Source: Microbacteriaceae bacterium (GTDB taxonomy: Bacteria; Actinomycetota; Actinomycetes; Actinomycetales; Microbacteriaceae). Taken from it: DNA of 64,000 nt. The position numbers and the translations under genes are program-made. Positions within the stretch are counted from its first letter, which is position 1, and every line of letters starts with the position of its first letter. The stretch covers positions 1-64,000 of the forward strand of contig JAHEFZ010000007.1 in NCBI GenBank assembly GCA_024639935.1. Reading direction: 5' to 3'. Positions 1 through 7,508 of the stretch are shown piece after piece. The notes under the pieces are model-generated. The model was given only the letters and a program-made list of their open reading frames with translations, was not told the DNA's origin and ran no database searches.

Positions 1-116
1 TTTACGGACTGCGAAGGAACTTCGCCTTGTACGGCGGATGCGCTAGGTGCAAACGCAACTCCCGTGAGCAGGGTGATCGCCGCGGCGACTCCTACTACCT
101 TTGTGTTTTTCATCAT
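1..116 (-). CDS. N-terminal fragment of a secreted protein
   Basis: Only the first 38 codons lie in the window; the gene runs off the left edge. They read as a classic Sec signal peptide: Met-Met-Lys-Asn-Thr-Lys, then a hydrophobic core (VVGVAAAITLLTGVAFA) and a small-residue cleavage region (APSASA) near residue 27-28. An AAGGAG ribosome site lies 10 bases before the first of two adjacent ATG codons, so 116 is preferred over 113. The mature function cannot be told. It follows map on the same strand across a 172-bp gap. Confidence 0.7.
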   Translation of the reverse strand, partial: MMKNTKVVGVAAAITLLTGVAFAPSASAVQGEVPSQSV

Positions 117-142
117 TATGATGTTTCTCCTTGTTTAGATGG

Positions 143-158
143 GCAATCTTTCGATTGC
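143..158 (-). promoter_or_regulatory. Small hairpin in the leader of the secreted-protein gene
   Basis: A perfect 6-bp inverted repeat (GCAATC/GATTGC) closes a GAAA (GNRA-type) tetraloop on the minus strand. It lies about 25 bases upstream of the ATG at 116 and just before the ribosome site. It could be an mRNA-stabilising hairpin or a regulatory site. There is no U tract after it, so it is not a convincing terminator. Confidence 0.35.
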
Positions 159-288
159 GTTGTCTCCACGATACTTAACCCTTGTACGGAATGTGCAGGG
201 AATTGCCAGACGTTATCAAGTCGTTACACTTCGACATTCGTGAGATTTGCGGCCCATGTGCACACCAACACGGCCTTGGTTCGTTGCT

Positions 289-1059
289 TCAGCCGTCGCG
301 AGACGTGAGGACGATGGGTCCCTCTTCGGTGATGGCAATGGTGTGCTCGCTGTGTGCGCCGCGTGAACCATCTACCGACCTCAAGGTCCAACCGTCTGCA
401 TCGGTGAAGATTTGGTCGGTGTCGCGCATGAACCACGGCTCGATGGCGATGACGAGTCCGTCGCGAAGTTTGTAACCCCGACCGGGACGCCCGTCGTTTG
501 GGACGTGCGGGTCGCCGTGCATTTCGCGACCCACACCGTGACCGCCGAAATCTAAATTGACACCATAACCAAATGATTCTGCAACGTCTCCGATCGCAGC
601 CGAAATATCACCGATTGTTTTGCCGACTGTCGCTGCAGCGATTCCGGCGTCGAGGGCCTCCTCGGTTGCCGTGATCACTCGAAGGTCTTCGGGGTCTGGT
701 GTGCCGGCGACGAAGCTGACCGCAGAGTCACAAACCCACCCGTCGACACGTGCAGCAAAGTCAATGCTGACGACGTCGCCGTCTACGATGACGTAATCGT
801 GGGGGAGCCCATGGAGCACCGCGTCATTGACACTGGTACAAATCACCTTGCCGAAAGGTGAGCCACCGAACGACGGGTGGTAGTCGATATAACACGATTC
901 GGCGCCGGCTTCGCGAATCATGTGATGGGCCAGGGCATCAAGTTCGAGAAGGTTTACTCCAACTTTTGCCGCTTCGCGAACAGCGAGCAATACGGACGCG
1001 ACGAAACGACCGGCAGGTCGCATCGCGTCAATCTCAGCGGGGGTGCGAAGTTCAATCAC
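289..1059 (-). CDS. map: Methionine aminopeptidase type I
   Basis: Removes the initiator methionine from nascent proteins in the cytoplasm. All five metal ligands of the family are visible: two Asp spaced eleven apart (SIDFAARVDGWVCD), His in GGHGVGRE, Glu in IEPW and Glu in SEHTIAI. The length of 256 residues is normal. I start at the GTG at 1059, preceded by GGAAGAGG; a longer frame to 1143 adds 28 residues with no family resemblance. Divergent from rplS across a 189-bp region that should hold both promoters. Confidence 0.95.
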   Translation of the reverse strand: MIELRTPAEIDAMRPAGRFVASVLLAVREAAKVGVNLLELDALAHHMIREAGAESCYIDYHPSFGGSPFGKVICTSVNDAVLHGLPHDYVIVDGDVVSIDFAARVDGWVCDSAVSFVAGTPDPEDLRVITATEEALDAGIAAATVGKTIGDISAAIGDVAESFGYGVNLDFGGHGVGREMHGDPHVPNDGRPGRGYKLRDGLVIAIEPWFMRDTDQIFTDADGWTLRSVDGSRGAHSEHTIAITEEGPIVLTSRDG

Positions 1060-1248
1060 GTGGTGCCCTCTTCCTATCCGTGTCAGCCTAATTGGTAAAG
1101 TGTGGACGACTGTGGCAAGATTGGGGATTGTGCCAACTGGCACTCGCGATTAACGGGCCCTCTGCTTCGGGGGACGTGCCATGTTGATGACATCGCGACC
1201 AGAACCTCCCGCATCCGTCCCGAAGCGAGTGCAGAAAGCGAAAGAACA

Positions 1249-1596
1249 ATGCAGAAATTTGATGCAATTGATGCCGCGTCGCTGCGCAGCGATGTCCCCG
1301 ATTTCCGCGTGGGCGACACGGTGAAGGTTCACGTCAACATTATTGAAGGCAACCGAAGCCGAATCCAGGTATTTCAAGGCGTAGTTATCGGCCGCAATGG
1401 TCACGGAATTGGTGAGACGTTCACTGTTCGTAAGATCTCGTTCCAAGTCGGCGTCGAACGTAAGTTTCCCGTCCACTCGCCCGTCATCGATCACATCGAG
1501 CTCGTGAGCCGTGGCGACGTCCGCCGCGCCAAGCTTTACTACCTGCGCGCTCTTCGCGGCAAGAAGGCGAAAATTCGCGAGAAGCGCGATTCCTAG
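1249..1596 (+). CDS. rplS: 50S ribosomal protein L19
   Basis: Large-subunit ribosomal protein that lies near the 30S interface. The 115-residue sequence carries the family core ([14 protein letters not shown], then [15 protein letters not shown], and a C-terminal [20 protein letters not shown] tail). The start at ATG 1249 gives the usual N terminus [17 protein letters not shown]. It begins a same-strand run through lepB, rnhB, DUF2469, yraN, comM and dprA, a conserved actinobacterial order. Confidence 0.97.
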   Translation: MQKFDAIDAASLRSDVPDFRVGDTVKVHVNIIEGNRSRIQVFQGVVIGRNGHGIGETFTVRKISFQVGVERKFPVHSPVIDHIELVSRGDVRRAKLYYLRALRGKKAKIREKRDS

Positions 1597-1631
1597 GGCT
1601 TCGCATCGCCGACTTTTTCGCCAAGGACGAC

Positions 1632-2321
1632 ATGCCTAACCCTTTTGTCAAAGGACTTCTCGGATTCCTTAAGGATTTAGTCATCATTGTCGTGGCCGCC
1701 CTGGTCATTTCGTTTGTAGTCAAGACTTTTTTGTTCCGCTCGTTCTTCATTCCCTCGGCATCGATGGAGGACACTCTCATCATCGATGACCGCATCATTG
1801 TGAACGAGTTGGTTCCCGACGTTTTCCCGTTGCAGCACGGCGACGTTGTGGTGTTTAGCGACCCAGGTGGCTGGTTGCCCAATTACGCGTCGCCCGACCC
1901 CGATCTCGTCACCGCGACGCTGGACCTTTTTGCGACGGTAGCCGGATTCGGAGGTTCGGATTCTCAAGACCATCTTGTCAAACGCCTGATTGGCCTTCCC
2001 GGCGACCACGTTGTGTGCTGCGATGCGAAAGGTTTGTTGCAGGTTAATGGAAAGTCCGTGATCGAGCCGTATATCGTCACCACTCCGAAACACTCGGCGT
2101 CAAGTGGCATGGAATTCGACGTCACGGTCCCGGCCGACGCGCTCTGGGTTATGGGGGACAACCGTTATGACTCAGCCGATTCGCGCTATAACCAGGACAA
2201 GCCGGGAAACGGATTTGTGCCACTTGACAAGGTTGTCGGGCGCGCGGTTGTCGTTTCGTGGCCAATTTCGCATTGGGCTTGGCTTGATAACCACTCGGAT
2301 AACTTCGCGAATGGCGAGTGA
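1632..2321 (+). CDS. lepB: Signal peptidase I
   Basis: Membrane serine/lysine protease that cleaves signal peptides from exported proteins. A single N-terminal membrane anchor (about residues 14-34) is followed by the catalytic Ser44 in IPSASMEDTL. The general-base Lys117 lies in VKRLIGLPGD, and the box-E region MGDNRYDSADSRY is present. The length is 229 residues. An AAGGA lies just ahead of the ATG. The 3' end overlaps rnhB by 11 bp, suggesting coupled translation. Confidence 0.95.
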   Translation: MPNPFVKGLLGFLKDLVIIVVAALVISFVVKTFLFRSFFIPSASMEDTLIIDDRIIVNELVPDVFPLQHGDVVVFSDPGGWLPNYASPDPDLVTATLDLFATVAGFGGSDSQDHLVKRLIGLPGDHVVCCDAKGLLQVNGKSVIEPYIVTTPKHSASSGMEFDVTVPADALWVMGDNRYDSADSRYNQDKPGNGFVPLDKVVGRAVVVSWPISHWAWLDNHSDNFANGE

Positions 2322-2967
2322 CCCGACACTTGACTTCGAACGCGAGTTGTTCGCGAAGGGCTGCGGGATTGTGGTCGGAGTCGACGAGGTCGGCCGAGGA
2401 GCAGTGGCGGGTCCCGTTGTTGTTGGTGTCGCAGTAATTCGCACGCCGACAGAGTTCCCCGTCGGGCTGCGCGATTCAAAATTGATCGCCGCCTCGAGAC
2501 GCGAGAAATTGTTGCAGCCCGTTGCCGAGTGGGTGGATGCAATAGCCACGGGTGAAGCGACGGCTGCAGAGATTGATGAATTTGGAATCATTTCCGCGCT
2601 TGCCCGGGCGGCCGAACGAGCGTTTGCCACCCTCGCAATCGACGGGCACGACCTGTCCGGCGCTTCGGTGATTTTGGACGGTTCGCACAATTGGCTTGCG
2701 GCGTCTCTGTTGCCTCCCGTTGACATCGTCGTCCGAGCCAAGGCCGATCGCGATTGTGCGGTTGTCGCCGCGGCCTCTGTCTGGGCAAAGGTCTATCGGG
2801 ATCGACTCATGGTTGCGTCGGCAGGAGACGACGACACCTACGGTTGGGTGTCGAACAAGGGATACGGTAGCGAAGGCCACTTCGCGGCAATTCGCCTACG
2901 CGGGGCGACCGACTTCCACCGTCGCACCTGGTTGTCGTCGGTATTGGCTTCGGCGCCGAAAGAATAG
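2311..2967 (+). CDS. rnhB: Ribonuclease HII
   Basis: Cleaves RNA in RNA-DNA hybrids and at embedded ribonucleotides. The type 2 RNase H active site is seen in GVDEVGRGAVAGP (Asp-Glu near residues 22-23), the Asp of ILDGSHNW and the Asp of DRDCAVVAAASVWAK. The protein has 218 residues. The start at ATG 2311 overlaps the end of lepB; the frame is open further upstream, but that stretch lies wholly inside lepB and lacks family character. Confidence 0.94.
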   Translation: MASDPTLDFERELFAKGCGIVVGVDEVGRGAVAGPVVVGVAVIRTPTEFPVGLRDSKLIAASRREKLLQPVAEWVDAIATGEATAAEIDEFGIISALARAAERAFATLAIDGHDLSGASVILDGSHNWLAASLLPPVDIVVRAKADRDCAVVAAASVWAKVYRDRLMVASAGDDDTYGWVSNKGYGSEGHFAAIRLRGATDFHRRTWLSSVLASAPKE

Positions 2968-2972
2968 GATGA

Positions 2973-3305
2973 ATGTCGATGAATGACGACGACCTTGACG
3001 CTTACGATCGTGACGCCGAACTGCAACTGTTCCGCGAATACCGTGACGTCGTGGGGCAGTTCTCCTTTGTCGTCGAAACTGAACGTCGCTTTTACCTCGC
3101 GAATGACGTTCAACAGGTCGTCAAGGAAACGGGCAACGATTTCTATTTTGAACTGACGCTCACCGACGTATGGGTGTGGGATGTCTATCGCGCCGACCGT
3201 TTTGTCAAGTCGGTCAAAATCCTGACTTTCAAGGACATCAATGTCGAAGAGACCGGAAAAAAGGAATTGAAGTTGCCGCGTGACCTCGCGATTGGCGACA
3301 ACTAG
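2973..3305 (+). CDS. DUF2469 family protein
   Basis: Small acidic protein (110 residues) of a family confined to actinobacteria and almost always found between rnhB and yraN, as here. Its function is unknown. The recognisable core runs from DDLDAYDRDAELQLFREYRDVV through YLANDVQQVV to VWVWDVYRADRFVKSVKILTFKDINVEE. Two in-frame ATG codons (2973 and 2979) are possible. A TAGGAT box at 2965-2970 would suit a leaderless transcript starting near 2979. Confidence 0.88.
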   Translation: MSMNDDDLDAYDRDAELQLFREYRDVVGQFSFVVETERRFYLANDVQQVVKETGNDFYFELTLTDVWVWDVYRADRFVKSVKILTFKDINVEETGKKELKLPRDLAIGDN

Positions 3306-3404
3306 GCTTTTTGCACAACCGCTCGTCGAGTCGAGTACTCCACGGTTTGGGCGGTCGCACTGCCATGCACTGGATTTCTGTCCGACCCTGTTGGGGGAGG
3401 GGCA

Positions 3405-3764
3405 ATGGCACGCAAAGACGAACTGGGCCGATGGGGCGAGACAGTTGCCGGTGAATATTTAATGGCGAACGGATACGAGGTTCTTGATCACGGTTGGCGG
3501 TGCCGCCAGGGCGAAATCGATCTCGTGGCGCGCAGCGCAGGAACCGTCGCTTTTGTCGAGGTCAAGACCCGCAGAACCCTGCGTTTTGGGCATCCGCTCG
3601 AGGCGATAACCCCAGCCAAGTTCACACGCTTGCGTGTTCTTGCCGGTGAATGGTGCCGAATTCATCGAGTTCACGCCGGAGCAATTCGAATCGATGCGAT
3701 CGGCATTATCGGCGACGGACAGGTGGTCGGCAACCTCGAACATCGGGTTGGGGTAATCGAATGA
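3405..3764 (+). CDS. YraN/UPF0102 family nuclease-fold protein
   Basis: A 119-residue member of the UPF0102 family, which has a PD-(D/E)XK nuclease fold but no firmly established role. The fold motif is clear: GEIDLVARSAGTVAFVEVKTR supplies Asp, Glu and Lys (D-x(n)-E-V-K). GGGGAGGGG precedes the ATG closely. The stop overlaps the comM start in ATGA fashion, and the comM/dprA neighbourhood links it loosely with DNA uptake and processing. Confidence 0.9.
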   Translation: MARKDELGRWGETVAGEYLMANGYEVLDHGWRCRQGEIDLVARSAGTVAFVEVKTRRTLRFGHPLEAITPAKFTRLRVLAGEWCRIHRVHAGAIRIDAIGIIGDGQVVGNLEHRVGVIE

Positions 3765-5275
3765 GCGTCGGCCGAACCCAGTCAATCGCTTTGTCGGGGC
3801 TCTCGGGACACCTCGTCGATATCGAGGCGGACATCGCGTCGGGATTGCCGGCTTTGGTTCTCATCGGACTTCCCGACGCCTCACTGGGCGAATCGAAAGA
3901 CCGCGTTCGGAGTGCCGTCACAAACTCGGGATGCGGGATGCCGCCCACTCGCGTGACGGTCAATCTTTCGCCCGCGAGCCTGCCGAAACAAGGCAGCGGA
4001 TTCGACCTGGCCATCGCGTTGGCGATTCTCGCCGGGACGAAGGACGTGCCGGCGGAATCTGTCGCATCGTGCGTTCACATTGGCGAACTCGCCCTCGACG
4101 GGCGGGTCCGGCCCGTTGCGGGAATCTTGCCCGCTGTCGTCGCCGCTCGCGATGCCGGGGCGACCCGCGTGATGGTTCCGGCGGGAAATCGAACAGAGGC
4201 TGAGCTCGTGCCCGGCATCGTCGTCGTCGCCGTGGCGAGCCTCGCCCACGCACTTCGAGAGCACGGCGCCGACATCACGGTGCCCGAAATCATTGCAATC
4301 GAATCCCCGCACCATTCCGAGCCGAGACGTCCGTCGCGCGATCTGTCGGACATCGTCGGCCAACCGGATGTCGTCGACGCTCTCGTCACTGCCGCTGCGG
4401 GTCGCCACCACATGTTATTGCTCGGCCCCCCAGGAGCGGGGAAGACCATGTTGGCGGAACGGCTCGTTGACATTCTGCCTGATCTGGGCCCCGGGGAATC
4501 ACTCGAGGTGACCAGCATTGCTTCCCTTGCCCGAATTTCTGAGACACGACGGTTGGTGACGCGCCCGCCATTCATTGCGCCACATCACACAGCCACGGCC
4601 GCCGCGATTGTGGGTGGCGGGTCGGGATTGGTACGCCCTGGGGCGGTGTCGAGGGCGAGTCGTGGCGTCCTCTTCCTCGACGAGGCCCCCGAGTTCGCGT
4701 CGACCGTTCTCGATTCGCTTCGCCAACCACTCGAGTCTGGCGACATCGAGATTCATCGCGCAAACTTCAGCGCGCGCTTTCCTGCGAACGTCCAACTAGT
4801 CCTCGCAGCGAACCCGTGCCCGTGCGGAAACGCCGGAGTTGCCGATTCGACGTGTGTGTGTACGCCCGACCGACGACGACGCTATCTGGCCCGCTTGTCC
4901 GGGCCGATCCTCGACCGAATCGACATTCAGGTTCCCGTCTCAAGGGTTTCGCGCGCCCACCTTTTTGATGACAACACACCACGGATGACGACCAAACGGG
5001 CGCGCGCCAAAGTCGTGGCGGCGCGGGCGATGGCGATTGAGCGGTGGGGGCACCACCGTATTGATGCGACGGAACTTCGGTCGGGCAAATTTCGGCTCGC
5101 TCCGAATGTCGTTCGCACTCTGGATGCCGCGCTGGATCGGGGTGCCGTCACCATGCGCGGGTATGACCGAGTCCTTCGCATCGCGTGGACGTTGTCCGAT
5201 TGCGATGGTTCAACCATGCCCAGCGCAGACCACATCGGCCGTGCGCTCTACCTAAGACAAGGAGTACCTGCGTGA
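3761..5275 (+). CDS. comM: ComM/YifB family Mg-chelatase-like AAA ATPase
   Basis: A 504-residue AAA+ protein. ComM homologues are helicases that promote branch migration during natural transformation. An N-terminal Lon-like domain (about 20-140) precedes the Mg-chelatase ATPase domain with Walker A GPPGAGKT near residue 223, Walker B VLFLDEAPEF, and a cysteine-rich finger (NPCPCGNAG...CVCTP). The C-terminal lid ends near 500. The start at ATG 3761 overlaps the yraN stop, and its own stop overlaps the dprA GTG. A transformation role here is an inference. Confidence 0.94.
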   Translation: MSVGRTQSIALSGLSGHLVDIEADIASGLPALVLIGLPDASLGESKDRVRSAVTNSGCGMPPTRVTVNLSPASLPKQGSGFDLAIALAILAGTKDVPAESVASCVHIGELALDGRVRPVAGILPAVVAARDAGATRVMVPAGNRTEAELVPGIVVVAVASLAHALREHGADITVPEIIAIESPHHSEPRRPSRDLSDIVGQPDVVDALVTAAAGRHHMLLLGPPGAGKTMLAERLVDILPDLGPGESLEVTSIASLARISETRRLVTRPPFIAPHHTATAAAIVGGGSGLVRPGAVSRASRGVLFLDEAPEFASTVLDSLRQPLESGDIEIHRANFSARFPANVQLVLAANPCPCGNAGVADSTCVCTPDRRRRYLARLSGPILDRIDIQVPVSRVSRAHLFDDNTPRMTTKRARAKVVAARAMAIERWGHHRIDATELRSGKFRLAPNVVRTLDAALDRGAVTMRGYDRVLRIAWTLSDCDGSTMPSADHIGRALYLRQGVPA

Positions 5276-6495
5276 CAACGACATGGAATCTTTCGGACAC
5301 CGACATCGACCGTGCGATGGCGCCCGTGAGGCCGGACGATGATCTCGCAGACCGACGCAGTGCGTTTGCGGAAGTGGCGTGGGGATTTGTGACCGAGCCC
5401 GGTGATCGGGTGGCCGGGGCGCTGATTCGACGGTGGGGCGCCCCGGATTCGCTTTCTCGAATCCTCTCCCGCCCCGCCGCGTCAAGCCTTGCGAATGACG
5501 ACGTCTCGGGGGCGGAAATGGCCGAGGCGCTCGCTCGGTGGCAGCCACGCATGGACGCACCCGCTCTGTTTCGTTCGTTGTCGACCGCTGAGTCAGTCGG
5601 CGCCACGGTCGTCCGTCCGAGCGACCCGGTTTGGCCATCGGGGCTATTCGACCTTGCCGATCACGCGCCGCGAGTCTTGTGGTGCCGAGGGGATTTCCGT
5701 GCTTTACCCGCTCGTGAGAACGCTGTCGCAATCGTCGGCGCCCGTGCGTCCACTGGTTACGGTGAACACGTCGCCATGGATTTTGCTGCCGGACTCACCT
5801 CTCGAGGCTTCACCGTCGTGTCGGGTGGCGCCTACGGTATCGACGGCATGGCGCATCGTGCGACGCTCGCGTGCGGTGGGTCGACAGTAGCGGTGCTCGC
5901 CGGCGGAATAGACCAGTTGTATCCGTCGGGTCACGACGAACTTCTTCGTCGAATCATCACGAGCGGTGTGGTCATCAGCGAGGTGAGTCCCGGCGGCGCG
6001 CCGACTCGCTGGCGGTTTCTGCAACGGAACAGGTTGATTGCCGCGATCGCCGGCGCGACCGTTGTCATCGAGGCGGGGAACCGCAGTGGCTCGTTGAACA
6101 CCGCGACACACGCCCGCGACCTCGATCGTCCGATCGGGGTGGTGCCCGGCCCCATTACGAGTGGCGCGAGCGCAGGTTGCCACCGGTTGCTGAGAACAAA
6201 TCCTGCGACGACCCTTGTCACCAACGTCGCCGACGTTGCAGAACTGTTCGGGCATGAGCCCGACTCGGGGGGATTCGACGCCCGCGACTCCGACACCGTG
6301 ATTCGGATTCTCGATTCGCTCTCGTCGACCTCTCCGCGCGCCATCGATGTGGTTGCGGCGAGGGCGGGAATCGAGGTAACGACAGTTACTGCAACCCTCG
6401 GTTCACTAGAGGCCGAGGGGCGGGCAGTTCGGTCGCTTGACGGATGGAAGCGTCGTACGACGGCGAACGGAAAAACTCGAATCGCAGGTGGGTGA
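5272..6495 (+). CDS. dprA: DNA-processing protein DprA
   Basis: Loads RecA on incoming single-stranded DNA during transformation. The 407 residues comprise an N-terminal helical part, the Rossmann-type DprA core with VGARASTGYGEH, VSGGAYGIDGMAH and NRLIAA, and the RSGSLNTATHARDL region. A C-terminal winged-helix-like segment occupies about residues 320-400. The GTG start at 5272 overlaps the comM stop and is preceded by AAGGAG. Confidence 0.95.
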   Translation: MTTTWNLSDTDIDRAMAPVRPDDDLADRRSAFAEVAWGFVTEPGDRVAGALIRRWGAPDSLSRILSRPAASSLANDDVSGAEMAEALARWQPRMDAPALFRSLSTAESVGATVVRPSDPVWPSGLFDLADHAPRVLWCRGDFRALPARENAVAIVGARASTGYGEHVAMDFAAGLTSRGFTVVSGGAYGIDGMAHRATLACGGSTVAVLAGGIDQLYPSGHDELLRRIITSGVVISEVSPGGAPTRWRFLQRNRLIAAIAGATVVIEAGNRSGSLNTATHARDLDRPIGVVPGPITSGASAGCHRLLRTNPATTLVTNVADVAELFGHEPDSGGFDARDSDTVIRILDSLSSTSPRAIDVVAARAGIEVTTVTATLGSLEAEGRAVRSLDGWKRRTTANGKTRIAGG

Positions 6496-6498
6496 CGG

Positions 6499-6504
6499 TA
6501 ATCT
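6499..6504 (+). promoter_or_regulatory. -10-like box, leaderless start for the phosphoesterase
   Basis: TAATCT ends exactly six bases before the ATG at 6511 and there is no ribosome site between them, as expected of a leaderless transcript. No clear -35 box is visible. Confidence 0.4.
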
Positions 6505-6510
6505 TGCGCC

Positions 6511-7437
6511 ATGCTCGAGTTTGAAACTCCGTCCCACGTAATCGCACACATTTCCGACACTCACCTTCTGGGTGGCGAACGCAAACTCTTCTCAACCGTC
6601 GATGTCGGCGCCAACCTCACGCGGGTACTCGACCGTCTTCGGGCGGGTGATCAGAAAATTGATGCTCTTGTATTTACAGGTGACCTGACCGATATTGCCG
6701 AAGCAGACGCGTACCGCTGGTTGCGAAGCCAGGTCGAGCCGGCCGCCGCCGAAATGGGTGCCGAACTTATCTGGGTGATGGGTAATCACGACGAACGAAC
6801 GGAATATTCGCGTGAACTGTTCGACGTCGAGAGTGATGGTGTTCAGGACCGCGTGTACACCGTCGGCGGCCTCAGAATCATTTCACTCGACACCTCTGTT
6901 CCGGGTTATCACCACGGTGAAATCGCCGAAGAGCAGCGGCTTTGGCTCGCAAACGAATTAGCAACCCCGGCACCGCACGGGACGGTTCTGGCGATGCACC
7001 ACCCGCCACTCGTCGCACATAGTCCACTGGTGAGGTTGATCGAGTTGCAAGAGATGTCACTCCTCGAAACCCTCGTGCGCGGATCGGACGTTCGCATAAT
7101 TCTTGCCGGGCACTTGCACTATTCCTCTTTTGGAAACTTTGCCGGGGTACCGGTTTCGGTCGCGAGCGCGACGTGCTACACCGTTGACGCGGGTGCCGAC
7201 AAGTCTCTTCTTCTCAGTGCGGTGAACGGAGCACAATCGCTTCAACTCGTCCACCTGTACGGCGACTCGGTGGTGACATCCGTTGTGCCGGCCGAGACCT
7301 ACGAGAACATTTCGGGTTACCCAGCAACGCTCCGTGCGATGGTGGACACCATGTCTTTCGCCGAACTTCGCGAAATGATTTCGAACAAAAAGTCCGATTT
7401 CAATTCGGCCGAACGCGAGCAGTCCGCAGACCTTTAG
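6511..7437 (+). CDS. Calcineurin-like metallophosphoesterase (CpdA/GpdQ type)
   Basis: A 308-residue dinuclear-metal phosphodiesterase. The whole motif set is present in order: ISDTHLLGG, FTGDLTD, MGNHDER, MHHPP and AGHLHYS. The closest well-known group is the class III cyclic-nucleotide phosphodiesterases (CpdA) and glycerophosphodiesterases, so cAMP hydrolysis is plausible but not shown. It is likely transcribed from its own promoter (box at 6499), separately from dprA. Confidence 0.88.
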   Translation: MLEFETPSHVIAHISDTHLLGGERKLFSTVDVGANLTRVLDRLRAGDQKIDALVFTGDLTDIAEADAYRWLRSQVEPAAAEMGAELIWVMGNHDERTEYSRELFDVESDGVQDRVYTVGGLRIISLDTSVPGYHHGEIAEEQRLWLANELATPAPHGTVLAMHHPPLVAHSPLVRLIELQEMSLLETLVRGSDVRIILAGHLHYSSFGNFAGVPVSVASATCYTVDAGADKSLLLSAVNGAQSLQLVHLYGDSVVTSVVPAETYENISGYPATLRAMVDTMSFAELREMISNKKSDFNSAEREQSADL

Positions 7438-7469
7438 CGCCGAACAGTCCGCTACTCTTAAAACGCGTT

Positions 7470-7486
7470 GTCACCGCGAAGGTGGC
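7470..7486 (+). promoter_or_regulatory. Hairpin before the MMPL gene
   Basis: A 6-bp stem (GTCACC/GGTGGC, one G-T pair) with a GCGAA loop is followed by AAAAATTT. It lies between the phosphoesterase and the MMPL exporter. It could be a weak terminator or part of the leader; the weak stem makes either uncertain. Confidence 0.3.
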
Positions 7487-7508
7487 AAAAATTTGAGGTG
7501 GTGTGATC